Shown: positions 35,764 to 48,200 of the stretch, piece after piece
How the letters are laid out: the number at the start of each line of letters is the position of its first letter
Position numbering within the stretch: position 1 is the stretch's first letter
Origin: Cotesia glomerata
Lineage: Eukaryota > Arthropoda > Insecta > Hymenoptera > Braconidae
Assembly (NCBI RefSeq): GCF_020080835.1
Contig: NC_058158.1
Coordinates: forward strand, 25,438,305 to 25,502,304
Direction: 5' to 3'
Length of the DNA: 64,000 nucleotides
Notes under the pieces: model-generated
Databases searched by the model: none
What the model saw: the letters and a program-made list of their open reading frames with translations, nothing else
Told to the model about the DNA's origin: nothing
Position numbers and translations under genes: made by a program

Positions 35764-38286
35764 ATGCGAAAAATTATTGACGAGGAGGTAGATGAGATGA
35801 TTAAAAAAGACATCATCCAACCGTCTAATAGCCCTTGGACCTCGCCAATAGTACTGGTCAGAAAGAAGAACAAAAAATATCGATTTTGCATTGATTTCCG
35901 AAAAATCAATGAAGTATCCGAGAAAAACGCGTACCCTCTACCTCAAGTAAACGCAACTTTAGACAAATTGAGAAATGCTAAATACATTTTATCAATCGAT
36001 CTTGAGAGTGGGTACTGGCAAATACCATTGAGTAATGAGAGTAAGCCAATAACAGCTTTCGCAGTCCCTGGTAGAGGACTCTATCAATTTAAAGTCTTGC
36101 CTTTCGGTCTACATTCCGCTCCAGCAACCTTTCAAAGAACGATTAACAGTATCATTGGTCCCGAGTTAGAACCGTTTGTATTCGTATACTTAGATGATAT
36201 AATTATTATCGGTAGGACATTAGGTGAACACATGGTAGTATTACGCGAGGTATTAAAAAGACTTCGGGATGCGAAATTAAAGATAAATACCGAAAAAAGT
36301 AAATTCTTAGAATCGCGTTTAGTTTACTTAGGCCACGTAGTAGACGGAAATGGTATTAGAACTGACCCGGAAAAAGTAAAAGCGATAGATGACGTCAAAA
36401 CGCCGAAGAATGTTAAAGAGGTACGACAATTTGTTGGTATGGTCTCATGGTATAGAAGGTTCATACCAAATTGCGCAGAATTAACGAAACCATTGACAGC
36501 TCTTACGCAGAAGAAGAAAGTTTGGCGATGGGGTGAGAAGGAACAGGAAGCATTTGACACTCTAAAAGAGAAACTAAAATCGTCACCAGTGTTAATGCCC
36601 CTAGATTTTGATAAACCTTTCACCCTACAAACTGACGCAAGCCGAGAAGGGCTTGGTGCAGTTTTGACCCAAGAGACGAATGGAGAAGAGTATGTCATTG
36701 CGTATGCTAGCAGATCATTAAATAAAAGCGAAATCAACTACACGGTGACCGAGAAAGAGTGTTTAGCGGTGGTATGGGGTATCCAAAAGATGAGGCCTTA
36801 CCTCGAAGGCTATACATTCAAAGTAATAACCGATCATCAATCACTTAAGTGGTTGACACTCGAAAGTCCAGCCGGTCGTGTAGCAAGGTGGAGCCTATAT
36901 CTCCGACAATTTGACTTCGAAGTAGTTTATCGACAGGGCAAATTGAATAAAGTCGCGGACGCTTTATCAAGAAGTAATGAGAAACAGGAAGATGATAATG
37001 ACACGAATCTGCAGGAGACAATAGTAGTCGCGAGCATAGAAGTAAACAATAAATGGTATAATCGCGTGAAAGAAGGGGTATTGAAATATCCACACCTTTA
37101 CCCAGGGTTCTGTGTTAAAAACGACAATTTATATAGGCATGTGCACCACAGTCTAAATTACTCTGAGCGAACTGACGCATGGAAACTGTGTGTGCCCGAA
37201 AGCAAAAGAACCCAGGTAATGCAGGAAAATCACGATGAACCGACCGCTGGTCACTTAGGAGTGACCAAGACGATTACACAAATTGCGCGAAGCTACTATT
37301 GGCCTCGCATGTATCAAGACATTGCTCGTTATGTCCGAAATTGTCAAAAATGTCAAGAGTTCAAGCCACAACAGCAACCGGGTAAGATGGGTATAGTAAA
37401 TGCGACTCGACCATGGGAGGTCGTATCCATCGATTTAATAGGTCCCAAACCGCGGTCGTCGAATGGGATATGCTATGTACTAGTAATACAAGACAAATTT
37501 ACTAAATGGGTTGAGATCCAACCCTTGAGACAGGCTAAAGCTGAAGCAATAGTACGAATATTGAAGGAAAGAGTACTTCTACGATTCGGTAATATACGCG
37601 TGGTAATCTTGGACAATGGTAGCCAGTTTATAAGCAAAGAGTTTACCTCGTTATTAAAAGAATACGGGATTGAACACATGAAGACCCCCCCGTATTCTCC
37701 GCAATGTAACCCGGTCGAGCGGACAAATAAAGTCATTGGTACGATGATAGCTCAATTCATCAACAAATCGCAAAGATCGTGGGACAAGTACCTACCGGAG
37801 TTAAATTTCGCGATAAACACATCAAAGCACGAATCGACCCAATTCACCCCCGCTTATCTTAACTATGGTCGTGAGATACTTCCTCCAAACACCCTGCGCA
37901 CGACTTGCGAAGGTGGTCAAATAGTTGAGGATTATAATCACTTAGATAGTTTAAAAATTTTAAAGGAAGCGATGGATCTGGTTCGTCTAAACTTAGCCAA
38001 GGCTTTCACTAAACAGAGTCAGCATTATAATGATAAACATATTGATTGGTACCCTAAAATTGGCGATTTAGTGGCTCGACGTGAGCACCACTTGTCGTCA
38101 GCTATAGATCATTTTTCCGGTAAACTTGCCGAGAAATATTCCGGTGGTTTCACGGTAACAAAGCTCATTAGTCCGAATATTTTTGAGGTAAAACGTGACA
38201 CAGAGACACATATAGTAAATGTGAAAGATCTTAAACCTATTAATCAGACGGAAAGCCCGTGCATTATTTTAGATTCGTTCTATTAA
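35764..38286 (+). CDS. Gypsy Pol (RT-RNase H-integrase)
   Basis: An 840-residue uninterrupted frame. RT has CIDFRKIN, LSIDLESGYWQIPL and the catalytic YLDD at 142-145. RNase H has TDASREGLGAVL (about 290) and a second acidic cluster at ITDHQSLKWL. The integrase has an HHCC finger (about 490-530, ending CQKC) and the triad Asp557, Asp617, Glu652, which gives DD35E spacing. The open frame extends upstream of this ATG to about 35,665 without a stop, so the true pol start is not the first Met but a frameshift or broken fusion with gag-protease. All catalytic residues are present. Confidence 0.9.
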   Translation: MRKIIDEEVDEMIKKDIIQPSNSPWTSPIVLVRKKNKKYRFCIDFRKINEVSEKNAYPLPQVNATLDKLRNAKYILSIDLESGYWQIPLSNESKPITAFAVPGRGLYQFKVLPFGLHSAPATFQRTINSIIGPELEPFVFVYLDDIIIIGRTLGEHMVVLREVLKRLRDAKLKINTEKSKFLESRLVYLGHVVDGNGIRTDPEKVKAIDDVKTPKNVKEVRQFVGMVSWYRRFIPNCAELTKPLTALTQKKKVWRWGEKEQEAFDTLKEKLKSSPVLMPLDFDKPFTLQTDASREGLGAVLTQETNGEEYVIAYASRSLNKSEINYTVTEKECLAVVWGIQKMRPYLEGYTFKVITDHQSLKWLTLESPAGRVARWSLYLRQFDFEVVYRQGKLNKVADALSRSNEKQEDDNDTNLQETIVVASIEVNNKWYNRVKEGVLKYPHLYPGFCVKNDNLYRHVHHSLNYSERTDAWKLCVPESKRTQVMQENHDEPTAGHLGVTKTITQIARSYYWPRMYQDIARYVRNCQKCQEFKPQQQPGKMGIVNATRPWEVVSIDLIGPKPRSSNGICYVLVIQDKFTKWVEIQPLRQAKAEAIVRILKERVLLRFGNIRVVILDNGSQFISKEFTSLLKEYGIEHMKTPPYSPQCNPVERTNKVIGTMIAQFINKSQRSWDKYLPELNFAINTSKHESTQFTPAYLNYGREILPPNTLRTTCEGGQIVEDYNHLDSLKILKEAMDLVRLNLAKAFTKQSQHYNDKHIDWYPKIGDLVARREHHLSSAIDHFSGKLAEKYSGGFTVTKLISPNIFEVKRDTETHIVNVKDLKPINQTESPCIILDSFY

Positions 38287-38405
38287 TAACACCAAGATAC
38301 AACTATTATTAATCTTCAAAAAAAAAATATTTATTATTATATTATATTGCAGATCATGTTGATTATTGTTCATTATTGGTTATTTTTATCTTAAGTTGGC
38401 ATTGG

Positions 38406-38438
38406 TATATAAATAATTATAGTTACGTCGAATCAGTC
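38406..38438 (+). promoter_or_regulatory. Core promoter between Gypsy pol and third ORF
   Basis: TATATAAATA at 38,406-38,415 is followed by an arthropod-type initiator TCAGTC at 38,433-38,438. The A of the initiator is 29 bp from the first T of the TATA, which is the canonical distance. It would start transcription about 150 bp upstream of the third open frame. Confidence 0.5.
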
Positions 38439-38590
38439 ATCGAAGGAGGAGAGTTAATAGAAGTCGTCAAATCGGTTGCGAAAAGGTACTAAGAGTAGAA
38501 AAGGAGGATGAATATTGAACAGCTGGCAGAGAAGGTCTAAAGAGGATTAAAGCCTCAAAAGTTAAAAGAAAAGTTAGAGTTGAAAGCGAA

Positions 38591-39346
38591 GTGAAGAAGA
38601 AAGAGAAAGAAATAGAGGAGCGTCCAGCGAAGGCACCAACCACGCCAGAGGAAAGATTAGCCCGCCTCAAAACACGGGCAATCAAAAGGAAGCGTCTCGA
38701 GGACTCCATGGCCATGGACCTCGATGACGTGGTTGTTCCGCCGAAAAAACCGGCTCCCGCGACCAAGAAGTCGGCAGTATCACCAACTGTCGATCATCAT
38801 CATCGGGGAGGCTGGCAAGCGGAACAACCATCCGTTAACCCAAAGCCAAGAAGACCAGCAGTCATGTTACGGCAGTCTGCTCCGGCATCAGGCAGGACCG
38901 CCAAGGTCCTCGAGAAGCCAATTGCTCCACGGGAAATGCAACGTGCAGCAATTCGGTCTGTACAGGAACAAGTGAGGACAAGGATTACAATGATTGTTCC
39001 TGCTACATCAACATCGACAGAAATCGAGGCCCCACGGCTACATCTAATCGAGCCCAGCCCACCAGTGCTTGAATATCAGCCAACTTCAATCCACCAGCTC
39101 CAGTCAGCTCCGTCAACCCCACGACCAGAGTATCCTTTGGGTCCGACTCTGACCCTGACTCTAACGTCGACACCACATGGCCAGAAAAATAAGAAGAAGC
39201 GCTATTTAGAGCGTGGGGAGGACGGGAAGATGTACCAGGTCGAGGAGAGGGGAGGTCGGATTATCAAAACAGAGAAACCATCGAAAACGATACCTTCCAA
39301 TCCAAAACACAGGAAGGTTGTAGAGAAACCTACGTCTACTACTTAG
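38591..39346 (+). CDS. Gypsy third ORF, basic Pro-rich protein of unknown function
   Basis: About 250 codons after pol and before the polypurine tract, the position where some Gypsy elements carry env. The protein is rich in Lys, Arg, Pro and Ser, with runs such as KKKEKEIEERPAKAP and VVPPKKPAPATKK. It has no signal peptide, no hydrophobic segment and no Cys pattern, so it is not an envelope protein. It looks more like a nucleic-acid-binding or gag-like accessory protein. The frame opens upstream without an ATG; the first in-frame Met lies at about 38,708. The start is therefore uncertain. Confidence 0.5.
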   Translation: MKKKEKEIEERPAKAPTTPEERLARLKTRAIKRKRLEDSMAMDLDDVVVPPKKPAPATKKSAVSPTVDHHHRGGWQAEQPSVNPKPRRPAVMLRQSAPASGRTAKVLEKPIAPREMQRAAIRSVQEQVRTRITMIVPATSTSTEIEAPRLHLIEPSPPVLEYQPTSIHQLQSAPSTPRPEYPLGPTLTLTLTSTPHGQKNKKKRYLERGEDGKMYQVEERGGRIIKTEKPSKTIPSNPKHRKVVEKPTSTT

Positions 39347-39477
39347 TACCCGAGTAACTACCCGACATCCCAGATCCAGCAGCTAAGGACCCGTCTCCTG
39401 GGGTTAGAAGAAGTCCAACTGCGGGGGGAAAGAAGATTTTCAAGTTCTTTTATATACCAATGACATTTTTAATTTTT

Positions 39478-40010
39478 AACTTCCCGCTAAGAAAATCGAA
39501 GATTTTCAAAAATCGGGAAGTTATTGTTTTCACCCCGTTTTGCAAAAATCGAGTTTTCATCAGATCTCGACGTTTGAAGGTCACAGGAAGCTTCCCTGAC
39601 TATCCCCGCGAGGTTGTCACGGTGTCTGTATGTGTGTGTGTGTGTGAAAGTATGTAAACCGCTTATAACTTTTGAACGGCTTGACCGATTTCATTGCGGT
39701 TGGTGCCATTCAAAAGGGCTTGACCAAACTTAAATTTTGAAAACTATTTGGACCGATTCAGATCAATAGATTTTGAGAAATCTTAAAAAAACTGAAAAAA
39801 AAATTTTTTCCAAATGTGGTTTTTTTGGAATAACTTTTAAACGGCTTAAAGGTTCAATTCCAAAAACGAATCAGCTCTTAACCTCAAAAAACCACGTTGA
39901 TCGCCACCAGTCTAGTCAAAATCGGTTGATTCTTTCGAGAGATATCGTGAACGAAAGAAAACCGAAAAAAGTGTTTTTTCAGAATAACTAAAAAATTCCT
40001 ATTTTTAAAA
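39478..40010. repeat. AACTTCCCGC repeat, truncated copy inside Gypsy 3' LTR
   Basis: It starts AACTTCCCGC at 39,478 in the same orientation as the copy at 30,261. It carries a short (GT)n at about 39,629-39,648 in the same internal place and loses similarity near 40,010, so the far end is missing. Confidence 0.65.
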
Positions 40011-40562
40011 GCAATTTTTCGATCACTTTTTGTCAGATCAGCTTGAGCTTCTGAAGCGAGTGGTACACTTATAGAAGAAGTCTTGAGTGCTGTGTTGTGC
40101 AGATATAGAAGGTAAGAATATTACTTTCTATATTAAATCTGTCCTCGCAGTAGATCTTTTTGAGCCAGACCGACCTGAGGTACTTAGGTTAGCGAATACC
40201 CCCATTGCACGGCTGGGCATTTTCGAGGGATTGTGGTACACGATCTCTCACTCTCGAAACGAGAATTGGGATTTTGATCTCTAACGCATTCCCTCGGACT
40301 TATGTTCTTCACTTCAATGCTTGCTAATGTCTGCGCTCGATGAACGGTGTTGATCTCACCTAGCACTTCGTTGTTCTCTTCGATGAATATTAATTATTTA
40401 AAACCGAAAAATTTCTCTCGACAAAAATTTTCAATGTTCAGTCTAGTACACAACAAAGAGATATGAAGCAGAGGGAGTAATCGAGGTAGGTGAACCGATG
40501 TTTTTAGTTTTCTCTAAACAAGTTGTGCACTCTAGTGACCATTGAGGTAACTACATGGTTAT

Positions 40563-41806
40563 AAAATTACACCAGCACACAAAAAAAAAAGTTGTCAGTA
40601 CTTTTGACGGGACCCGTATATCTTTATGTATTTCGACCCGTACACCGTCAAATTTTCGAGAAAACTGAAAAACCGAAAAAAATGACGAAAATCGGCAGTT
40701 TAGGGGATTTAAAAATTTTTTTTGACCTAAACTAAGCATGATTTTTATGTATTTCGACCCTCTTAATACTTATCTGAAGTTTATTTAGGCCATAAGCCAT
40801 TAAAAGTTTAAGTAAATTCCAAAAAACCCTGAAAAATTGCAAAAAATTCCAGATATTGTGTTAAAAAAAAATTTATAAAATTAGATCAATCATGATTCTC
40901 ATGTTTTTCGATCCACCGACTATAAATCTAGAATTTATATGGCTCAGACATCTCTAAAAATCTAAATAAATGGCAAAAAACCACTGAAAATCAAAATAAA
41001 TGAAGTCCGTTATGATAAAAATCAATTTTTAAATAAAAATAAAAAATCTGCCATGACGACATACAAGCCGTTAACCCAGGGACTCTGCCAGACGGTTCTG
41101 TTGCCCGCCGTCACCACGTGGAGATGCCCTGGTTACAGGCACAAGCATTCAAGCAAGAAATCAGGAATGCTTAAAATTGCGATGAAAAGAAGGAGTTCCG
41201 AAAATTCATCAGTGTACTGACCAGATGTGAAAGGTTGTATTGATTCATCTAAGATAAGTTTGATAAGATAGTTTTAAACGTATATATACATGAACAGTAG
41301 TACAATAAAGTGTCTGATGAATCATAGCGCCATGCGTTGTAACTAACTCTTATCCGGAGAACATATTAAGAAGACATCGTATCAAGCTAAATGCCCTTTA
41401 CTACTGTGTATAACTATATGTATATATGTATATATATACACTCAATATACTGAGTATTGAGTCTTCAGTTCACGCAATGCGTATATTGGAACTTAAATCA
41501 AGGGTAGTAGTACTACTAGTAGTACTACGTAGCTACGTAGCTTCACTATTCGAAAAATAATTGTTAGTTTAACTTAATTCAATATTATTATATTTCTTCG
41601 ATAAATTAATTAGAAAGAAAAGTTTTTCACCTCTAATAATAATATAAAATCCCAATATTCAAGCACCACTTCGAGTACTCTCTTGATTCTCTTAAGACTT
41701 GTTTTCCAATTATCAACATCGCTGACGCTCATATTGTTATTTCAGTATTTTTTATCATTTTTTTTTTATTAAATTTGATGATTTTAACTTTACAGTTTAC
41801 ACGTAC

Positions 41807-41875
<69 letters not shown>

Positions 41876-42098
41876 CAAAATTTTTTTTAATTCAACATAG
41901 TATTTCGAATTATATCATCTAATTTATGATCTAATTATTTATATTGACAACAGAACGAAACTTATATTTTTTATAAAAGTCAAGTTCTTACTAACAAAAC
42001 ATATAATTACATAGTTAAATGGAAAAAAAGGATATTCATTTCTCAGAAATCAATCAAGCAATTTATGTATGTCTCTATTTCGCCGCAAGTTATGAACC
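40563..42098. other. Repeat block and AT-rich region upstream of tRNA/aminopeptidase
   Basis: 40,563-41,040 is a second copy of the repeat seen at 1,339. The motif TTTTTATGTATTTCGACC or close variants recurs at about 40,613, 40,740 and 40,887. 41,505-41,541 is a nested palindrome built on AGTAGTACTACTAGTAGTAC. 41,815-41,870 is a (TA)n microsatellite. An upstream exon of the aminopeptidase may lie here, but I could not identify it. Confidence 0.45.
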
Positions 42099-42171
42099 GG
42101 GGGCGTAGCTCAGATGGTAGAGCGCTCGCTTAGCATGCGAGAGGTACCGGGATCGATACCCGGCGCCTCCA
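42099..42171 (+). tRNA. tRNA-Ala (AGC)
   Basis: A 73-nt cloverleaf. The acceptor GGGGGCG pairs with CGCCTCC plus discriminator A. The D arm has the A box TAGCTCAGATGG. The anticodon arm is CTCGC-TTAGCAT-GCGAG with AGC at 42,132-42,134, and the T arm is CCGGG-ATCGATA-CCCGG. No intron. A T7 pol III terminator follows at 42,175-42,181. It sits 119 bp upstream of the first recognised aminopeptidase coding exon, on the same strand. Confidence 0.97.
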
Positions 42172-42174
42172 AAA

Positions 42175-42181
42175 TTTTTTT
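42175..42181 (+). terminator. Pol III terminator of tRNA-Ala
   Basis: Seven consecutive T four bases after the tRNA 3' end. Confidence 0.85.
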
Positions 42182-42289
42182 GTTTTAGCGTTTCTTTTTT
42201 TGATCAAAATATTCAAAAAATATATAAATAATATTATTTAGGTATTCAATATATTCAAAAATTTTTTATTATTATTAATTGTAGGTTTG

Positions 42290-45200
42290 ATGTCGGATCA
42301 CGATGAATACAGTATATCTCAACCACCACTTGATTACAATGGATCTAAAAGAACAGGATGCCCTAAAAGTGCCTTTGACAGTCAACCTGCGGGAAGATAT
42401 GATTCATCAATTACATTACGACAATTACGATCAGAAATGGTTCGCATGACATCGGTGCAGGATAAGCCACTCGATGGTTATATCGTCACATCTAATGATG
42501 ATCATCAGGTACTCTTTTTATTACTAGTCTTCTTAAAAATATATTGTGAATTTCTTATATAGTCTCTGCTGATTGATAAAAATTTTTATTATTATCTCAT
42601 TTTTCTTATTTAATATCGGCAACAATCAGACCGTGTTAATCAGTATAATGAACAAGGACAGCACATGGATGGGTGACCACTTGTATAAACACTTAATTTA
42701 ATTGAACTTGATTTTATTTATATTTTAATTCATTAAAAAAGTATAATTATGTCAATATTGCATAGCTGTAAAATTTATTGTCGAATCATTTTACAAGTAG
42801 AAAATAATCTTTTCGAGCCCAGAGATAAGTAGGTACATTATATTTTAAGCTCAAAAAAATCAAAACTTTGTTGAAAATTTTCTAAGCGTTTTGATCTCGA
42901 ATATAGCAGGAAGTTCCAGGAATAGCCTCTGCAAGATTAATCGTTTTTCGGATTTTTGTATTTTTTTGAATAACTTTTAAATTTTTTAACTTGTCAGTAT
43001 AAAACCTTAAATGAATAGTAATAAACAATTATGTCTGAACAAAAATTTTTGAAAAATCATCGAACAGATATGTCTGAATTCTAATATCGGCGGTCTAATT
43101 AGCAATTGGTCTAACTCCTTATTTTTTAGAGGGTGATTTTTTAACAATTTGATGTAGTAATAGTCCAATTATAAATTATTTGAATGATCCTAACCAAAAT
43201 ATTATACCTCTATTAAATGTTAAATGGTTTTTTAAAGTGATAATAAATTTCGAACTAATTGTATTTTCGTACAAATGGAAGATTCTCTAAAATGGAGTTA
43301 GACAATTTGCTAATTAGAACGTCGATATGCTATCGATGAAATTAAAAAAAAAATCTTAGTCAAAACCTTACTGCTTGTTACCATCTGTATATAATTTTCA
43401 TACTTGGAAATTGCGTTGAATGTGGCCAAACAAATCAAATTCGAACATCATGTTTCAACGTTATAATTATTCAAAAATCTGTAGAAAAAAATATATTTTG
43501 TATTTCTTAACGTTTGAACTACAAATTATGCTTAGCAAATTAATATAACTTACTATAAAATCAATTATAAATAGTAAGACATGAAACAATTTTTGAATTA
43601 TAAATAAATAAAGATTGCTTTGATTTTAAGAATCTCTATAATTACGTATTTCTTTTCAGTTACACGAATTAAAAATATCATGATTTATTGATAAAAAAAA
43701 AGAAAAGATTTGTTTCGTGTTATTAAATCGGATAATATTAATCATTTTTTTATTTATTTTTCAGAGTGAAAGTGTTTCACCCCATGACATGAGACGGGAA
43801 TTTTTAACAGGATTTTACGGAAGTGCTGGAGAAGCTTTAGTTACTTTGAATAAAGCAGTATTATGGGCTGATGGAAGGTATCATCTCCAAGCTGACCAAC
43901 AACTAGACTGTAATTGGATTCTTATGAAATATGGTCATAAAGGAGTAAGTAGTAGTACACTGAAAAAAAAAATTCTTAACTGGAGTGTAAATTTTCTTGG
44001 CTCAAGAAAATATTAAGGAAGGTTGAAAATTTCTTGAATGAAGTCAAAGTTTCTTGGGCCAAGAAAATTTTCTTGAGTCAAGAAAATTTTTTCTTGCTCC
44101 AAAATAATTTTCGTTTTCCTTAAAATTTTCTTGGCGCAAGAAATTCGTTTTTTATGTGTAGTTGTTATGAATAGTAAACACTCTTTTTATTCATCTTTAA
44201 TACATCTTGACTCTACATTAAAATTGATGCAACCAAGATATGTAAGAATAATCATTGTTATCTAACGCGAAAACGAAAGTTTTGACTGAAATGTTAACTT
44301 GTAGTAAAAAAATTCGTCATCGATAAACTACTTACTTTCAAGAATATATATTTAAAGAGCTTAGATCTTGAAGCAAAATTCTTTATAAAATTTTTAAATA
44401 CATCCAATATGCAATAATATAAGTATTTTTAAGAATAATGTCGCAATTTCTTGAATGGTATATTAAAAGTAAATTGCTACTTTAAACATACACTCAAAAA
44501 GAAAAAATTTTTTCCAAATATTTTTGTGATTTATATTTGAGTCAATATTTGAAATAAGTAGTTCTCAATAAACGATAAAAATTCTTATTTACTCAACTAA
44601 ACATTTCGTTTATTTAATTAGTTCCGGAACTACCCCGCAAAATTTCTAATTGAAACTTCTTCCACCTAATAAGTTTTCAAACTTCCAAATTTTATGTAAT
44701 GCATATTTAAAAAATGAATAAATTTGATCAAAACATTTCATAAAAAAAAAAATAATCATTTTTCAAACCAACAGAATTTGTATTTTATTCAAGGTTCCAT
44801 CTATAACAGAATGGTTGAGGAATGAATTCAGCAACCGTACCGATGTAAGAATAGGAGCAGACCCAATGCTTATTCCAGCATTCGTATGGGAAACATGGGA
44901 AAAAGAACTAGGTATAATTATTTGTTTAATTATTTTTTTAATTAATTAATATCAATAACAATCAAAAAATATTTTTTGTAGCACAGTCATCGGTAAACCT
45001 CATAGCAGTATCCACCAATTTAATTGATTTAATTTGGCAAATCGGACGTCCAAAAAATAATACATACGCCGCTTATCCATTAGAAATAAAATTTGCTGGG
45101 AAAGCATGGCAAGAAAAAGTACGACAAATTAGATTAAAAATGGAATTATTTGGAGCAGATGCATTGGTTATAACTGCTCTCGATGAAATAGCTTGGTTAT

Positions 45201-48200
45201 TAAATATTCGTGGCTGGGATTTACCAAACACACCTGTGTTGAAATCTTATGTAATTGTTACTCAAGGTTCAATTTATCTTTACGCTGAACGACATAAAGT
45301 TTTGCGGTCTGTCGGTATACATTTAAAATCTGATGGCTGTTACCACGCAGACTGTGTCAGGTAAAATAAACATTAATTTTTAATTCATTGTTATAACTTA
45401 CAACGTTATCAATCAGTTATCAGTAAAATTGATTAAAATATTAAACAAATTTTCAATTATTACATGAATGTTTAATTTATAGATTAAAAAGTTATACAGA
45501 CATTTGGAATGATTTACGGACAATGTCTCAAACATGGAGTAAAGTATGGTTGCCATCTTACTGTGGATACGCTCAAGGAGCGTCACGAATAATTTACATA
45601 TCCGTACGTACACACAAGTCCATTTTTCTTAATTTAATTATTAATTCAATGAATGTGATTTTTTTTTTTGTTTTTTTAATATAAAAACCTACCAACTCTT
45701 CATGAGTTCCTCTTACACAACTCTTCTTTATTAGTCACCTTCTCGCTCGCAAGCACGATCTCAGTAAACGTGAAATGTACTAAAGGTTGCGTGTGCGCGC
45801 AACTCACGATTTAGAAGAGATAATCCTAGTAACAGCGATACTCTCAATAGCATGATATCCTGTGCACACAGGGATCGTTGAGCTTAGCTTGATCTTCCCG
45901 TGACGCGTGGACACGCCCCAGTGTGATGATATACTAAAGATAATCTCAACCCAAATATCCTTAATTATTGTCATTCTATTTTGTAATTTACATTTGTTGT
46001 GATATTCTATCAAAACTAACTTTCTTTTGCAATAAATAAGTAGAAGCTATCTATATCTAAACTGCTTTCTTGTTATGTTTTCACACTTACTTTTACCTTC
46101 TCACGCGACAGCTAGCGCGCAATATTCTTACGTGTGGAATGAATAATAGAAGGTAAACGCGTTATTCGAGCTATTACTTCTTTACTAACATGTTATCCGG
46201 AGATGTAGGACGCCTTGGCGCCCGCGGCATCGGAAAACACGGAGCAGATCTCACCCGTTTTCATATATTAATATCTTTTTATTTTTATCTTCCCTCTATA
46301 AAATCTTTTGTAGTAAAATATTTTTACTATTGAGGCGATAAAGTTTAAATTGAAAAATATAAAACTAAAAAAAAACCAATATTGTCACTCTAGTAAATGA
46401 AAAATTTTTACTTTCTACCCTTGATGCACCAATAGCATGCTATGAAATTTGCCAAATACATAACCAAGTCATATGTTGCAATAACGATTGAAAAATAAGC
46501 AATAACGTATATAGTACTTTTTTATAAAATTGTATTTTCATTAACTAAAAATTCTAAAATCTGAAAATATTATTAACGACATTCCCAACAAAACGTTGGT
46601 TTAGAGCTTTACCTTTTAGCCGGTTAAGCCAGTTAAAAAATAATTTCTTTCAGACTTGAACTGGTTAAAAAATGTTAAACTTGAAGAGCAATCTTTACTC
46701 GTTTTATTTTTTACGAAACTTTGAATAATAGATCTGGAAAAAACCCTCGATGAATAAAAAAAAAATAAAAAAAAGTCATTTTTTTTTACTGTTTTCAAAT
46801 TGAAATTGCGAATGAAAAAAAAATTTTTTTTCTTCAATTGTCTTAACAGATTTTTTAAAAAATTTATTCCGGTTTTCGAAATTGCCCTTCAATTTTCTGT
46901 ATGGTCACTAACTGTTGAGATATCAATAGATGAAGACAAAAGTATCTTTTTTCGTTCAGTTTTAGATTTCTCCGTCATAAATGGACGTAACACAAAAATA
47001 AAAAATGGGAATTGAAGTTAAATAAACAAGCTATCTGGTTTATATGTTTGTTTAATCGAAAAAATTTTCCGATCCCGTAGATCATAAAAAAAGATTAAAA
47101 ATTTTGAAATAGTATATTACATACCTAGGCCAGTAAAATAAGAAAAGTCTCAGATCACATGTAATTATCGTCCGAAGCGAAGCTGAGGTCGACAAACATG
47201 TGATCTGAGACTTTTCTTATTTACTGGCCAAGGTCAGTATTGGCTAGGTGCACGATAGTGCTGCCCTCATTTTTCATGCTTTTCCTATGTTAAATCAAAC
47301 GGAGTAATTTAGTTCCAGTAGCCGTCATTAGCATTAAATCATGCTGTTCCTATAACATTTACACGTAAAAGTGGTAATCAGCGTCAGCCCTCCCCACCAT
47401 ATACTTCGCACCCTGCCAATACTATTCTTCTGTTCGACAGAGCCAGAAAGCGGCAACTTCGTTGAGTGCAGCGGCCCGAAAGTTGGCGCTTTCTGGCTGG
47501 AGGACCAGCTTCTAAAGCTTTTTTACTCATTGTTTGATAAATACAAATTTTATATAGGGCTCATTCCATGCCAAATCCTTCTACTGTTAAATTTTGCCGC
47601 TCTGATTTAGCTGATATTTCACTGTATCATTTTATACTCTTTAAAAAAACGCCATTCGGCCACACCCGATATGGATAGGTAGATTTCTTGGATTATTTTG
47701 ATTATTTTTTTAATTTTCCGTACTACTAAAAAAATTTTTAAAAAATTATCTGAAGTGGGCAAGTATAAGCTTAATGTGAAGATAATTATGTGAACTTTAA
47801 CATTCATTTAATAGATTTAAGCTATCTTTTACGGCTAAGAAATTATTTGAAGATAAAGTCTCGAAATATATGTATTGGAAAATTTTTTTCAAATTTTTAA
47901 AGTAGCAGGATGAGTTCGAAAAATTATCAAAATTGTACGAATAATAGCATAAATTAAAGCTAGTTACGTGAAATTTAAAATAAATTCGATAGATTTGACT
48001 TATCTTCCACAGTTTGAAAATTATTTCCATAAAATTGACAGAATTCTAATTTTTTTGAAAACCAAAAAAATTTTTCAAACATCCACAACTCATAAACTAA
48101 CCGGTCGATTCTGCTCATCTTCGAACTTGATCTTGGTATTGATTCACAGAATGAGCTCATTCCATGACGATCGGTTGAGAACTGAGAGCGCAATCCTGCT

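Larger units (their letters stand above)
33811..40272 (+). mobile_element. Gypsy (Ty3-like) LTR retrotransposon, internally deleted
   Basis: A gag/protease remnant, a long pol frame and a third frame lie in order on the plus strand. A 39-bp block starting TGGTACACGATCTCTCACTC is present on both sides (33,811-33,849 and 40,234-40,272, one mismatch) and is best explained as LTR remnants. A purine tract GGGGGGAAAGAAG (about 39,423-39,435) marks the probable start of the 3' LTR, which was invaded by an AACTTCCCGC repeat. The 5' LTR is mostly missing where the element abuts the P-element arm. Limits are therefore approximate. Confidence 0.7.

Noticed and set aside
38591..39346. Host gene for a basic Pro-rich protein
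   Set aside because: It lies between Gypsy pol and the element's purine tract, has no ATG at the frame start, and has no introns; it is best treated as element-encoded.
45690..46260. Solo LTR
   Set aside because: The composition is suggestive, but no TG...CA ends with a flanking duplication or a second copy could be found, so it is only mentioned as intron content.
47371..47610. 79-codon frame in aminopeptidase intron 5
   Set aside because: Overlaps a hairpin and has no conserved pattern or splice signals.
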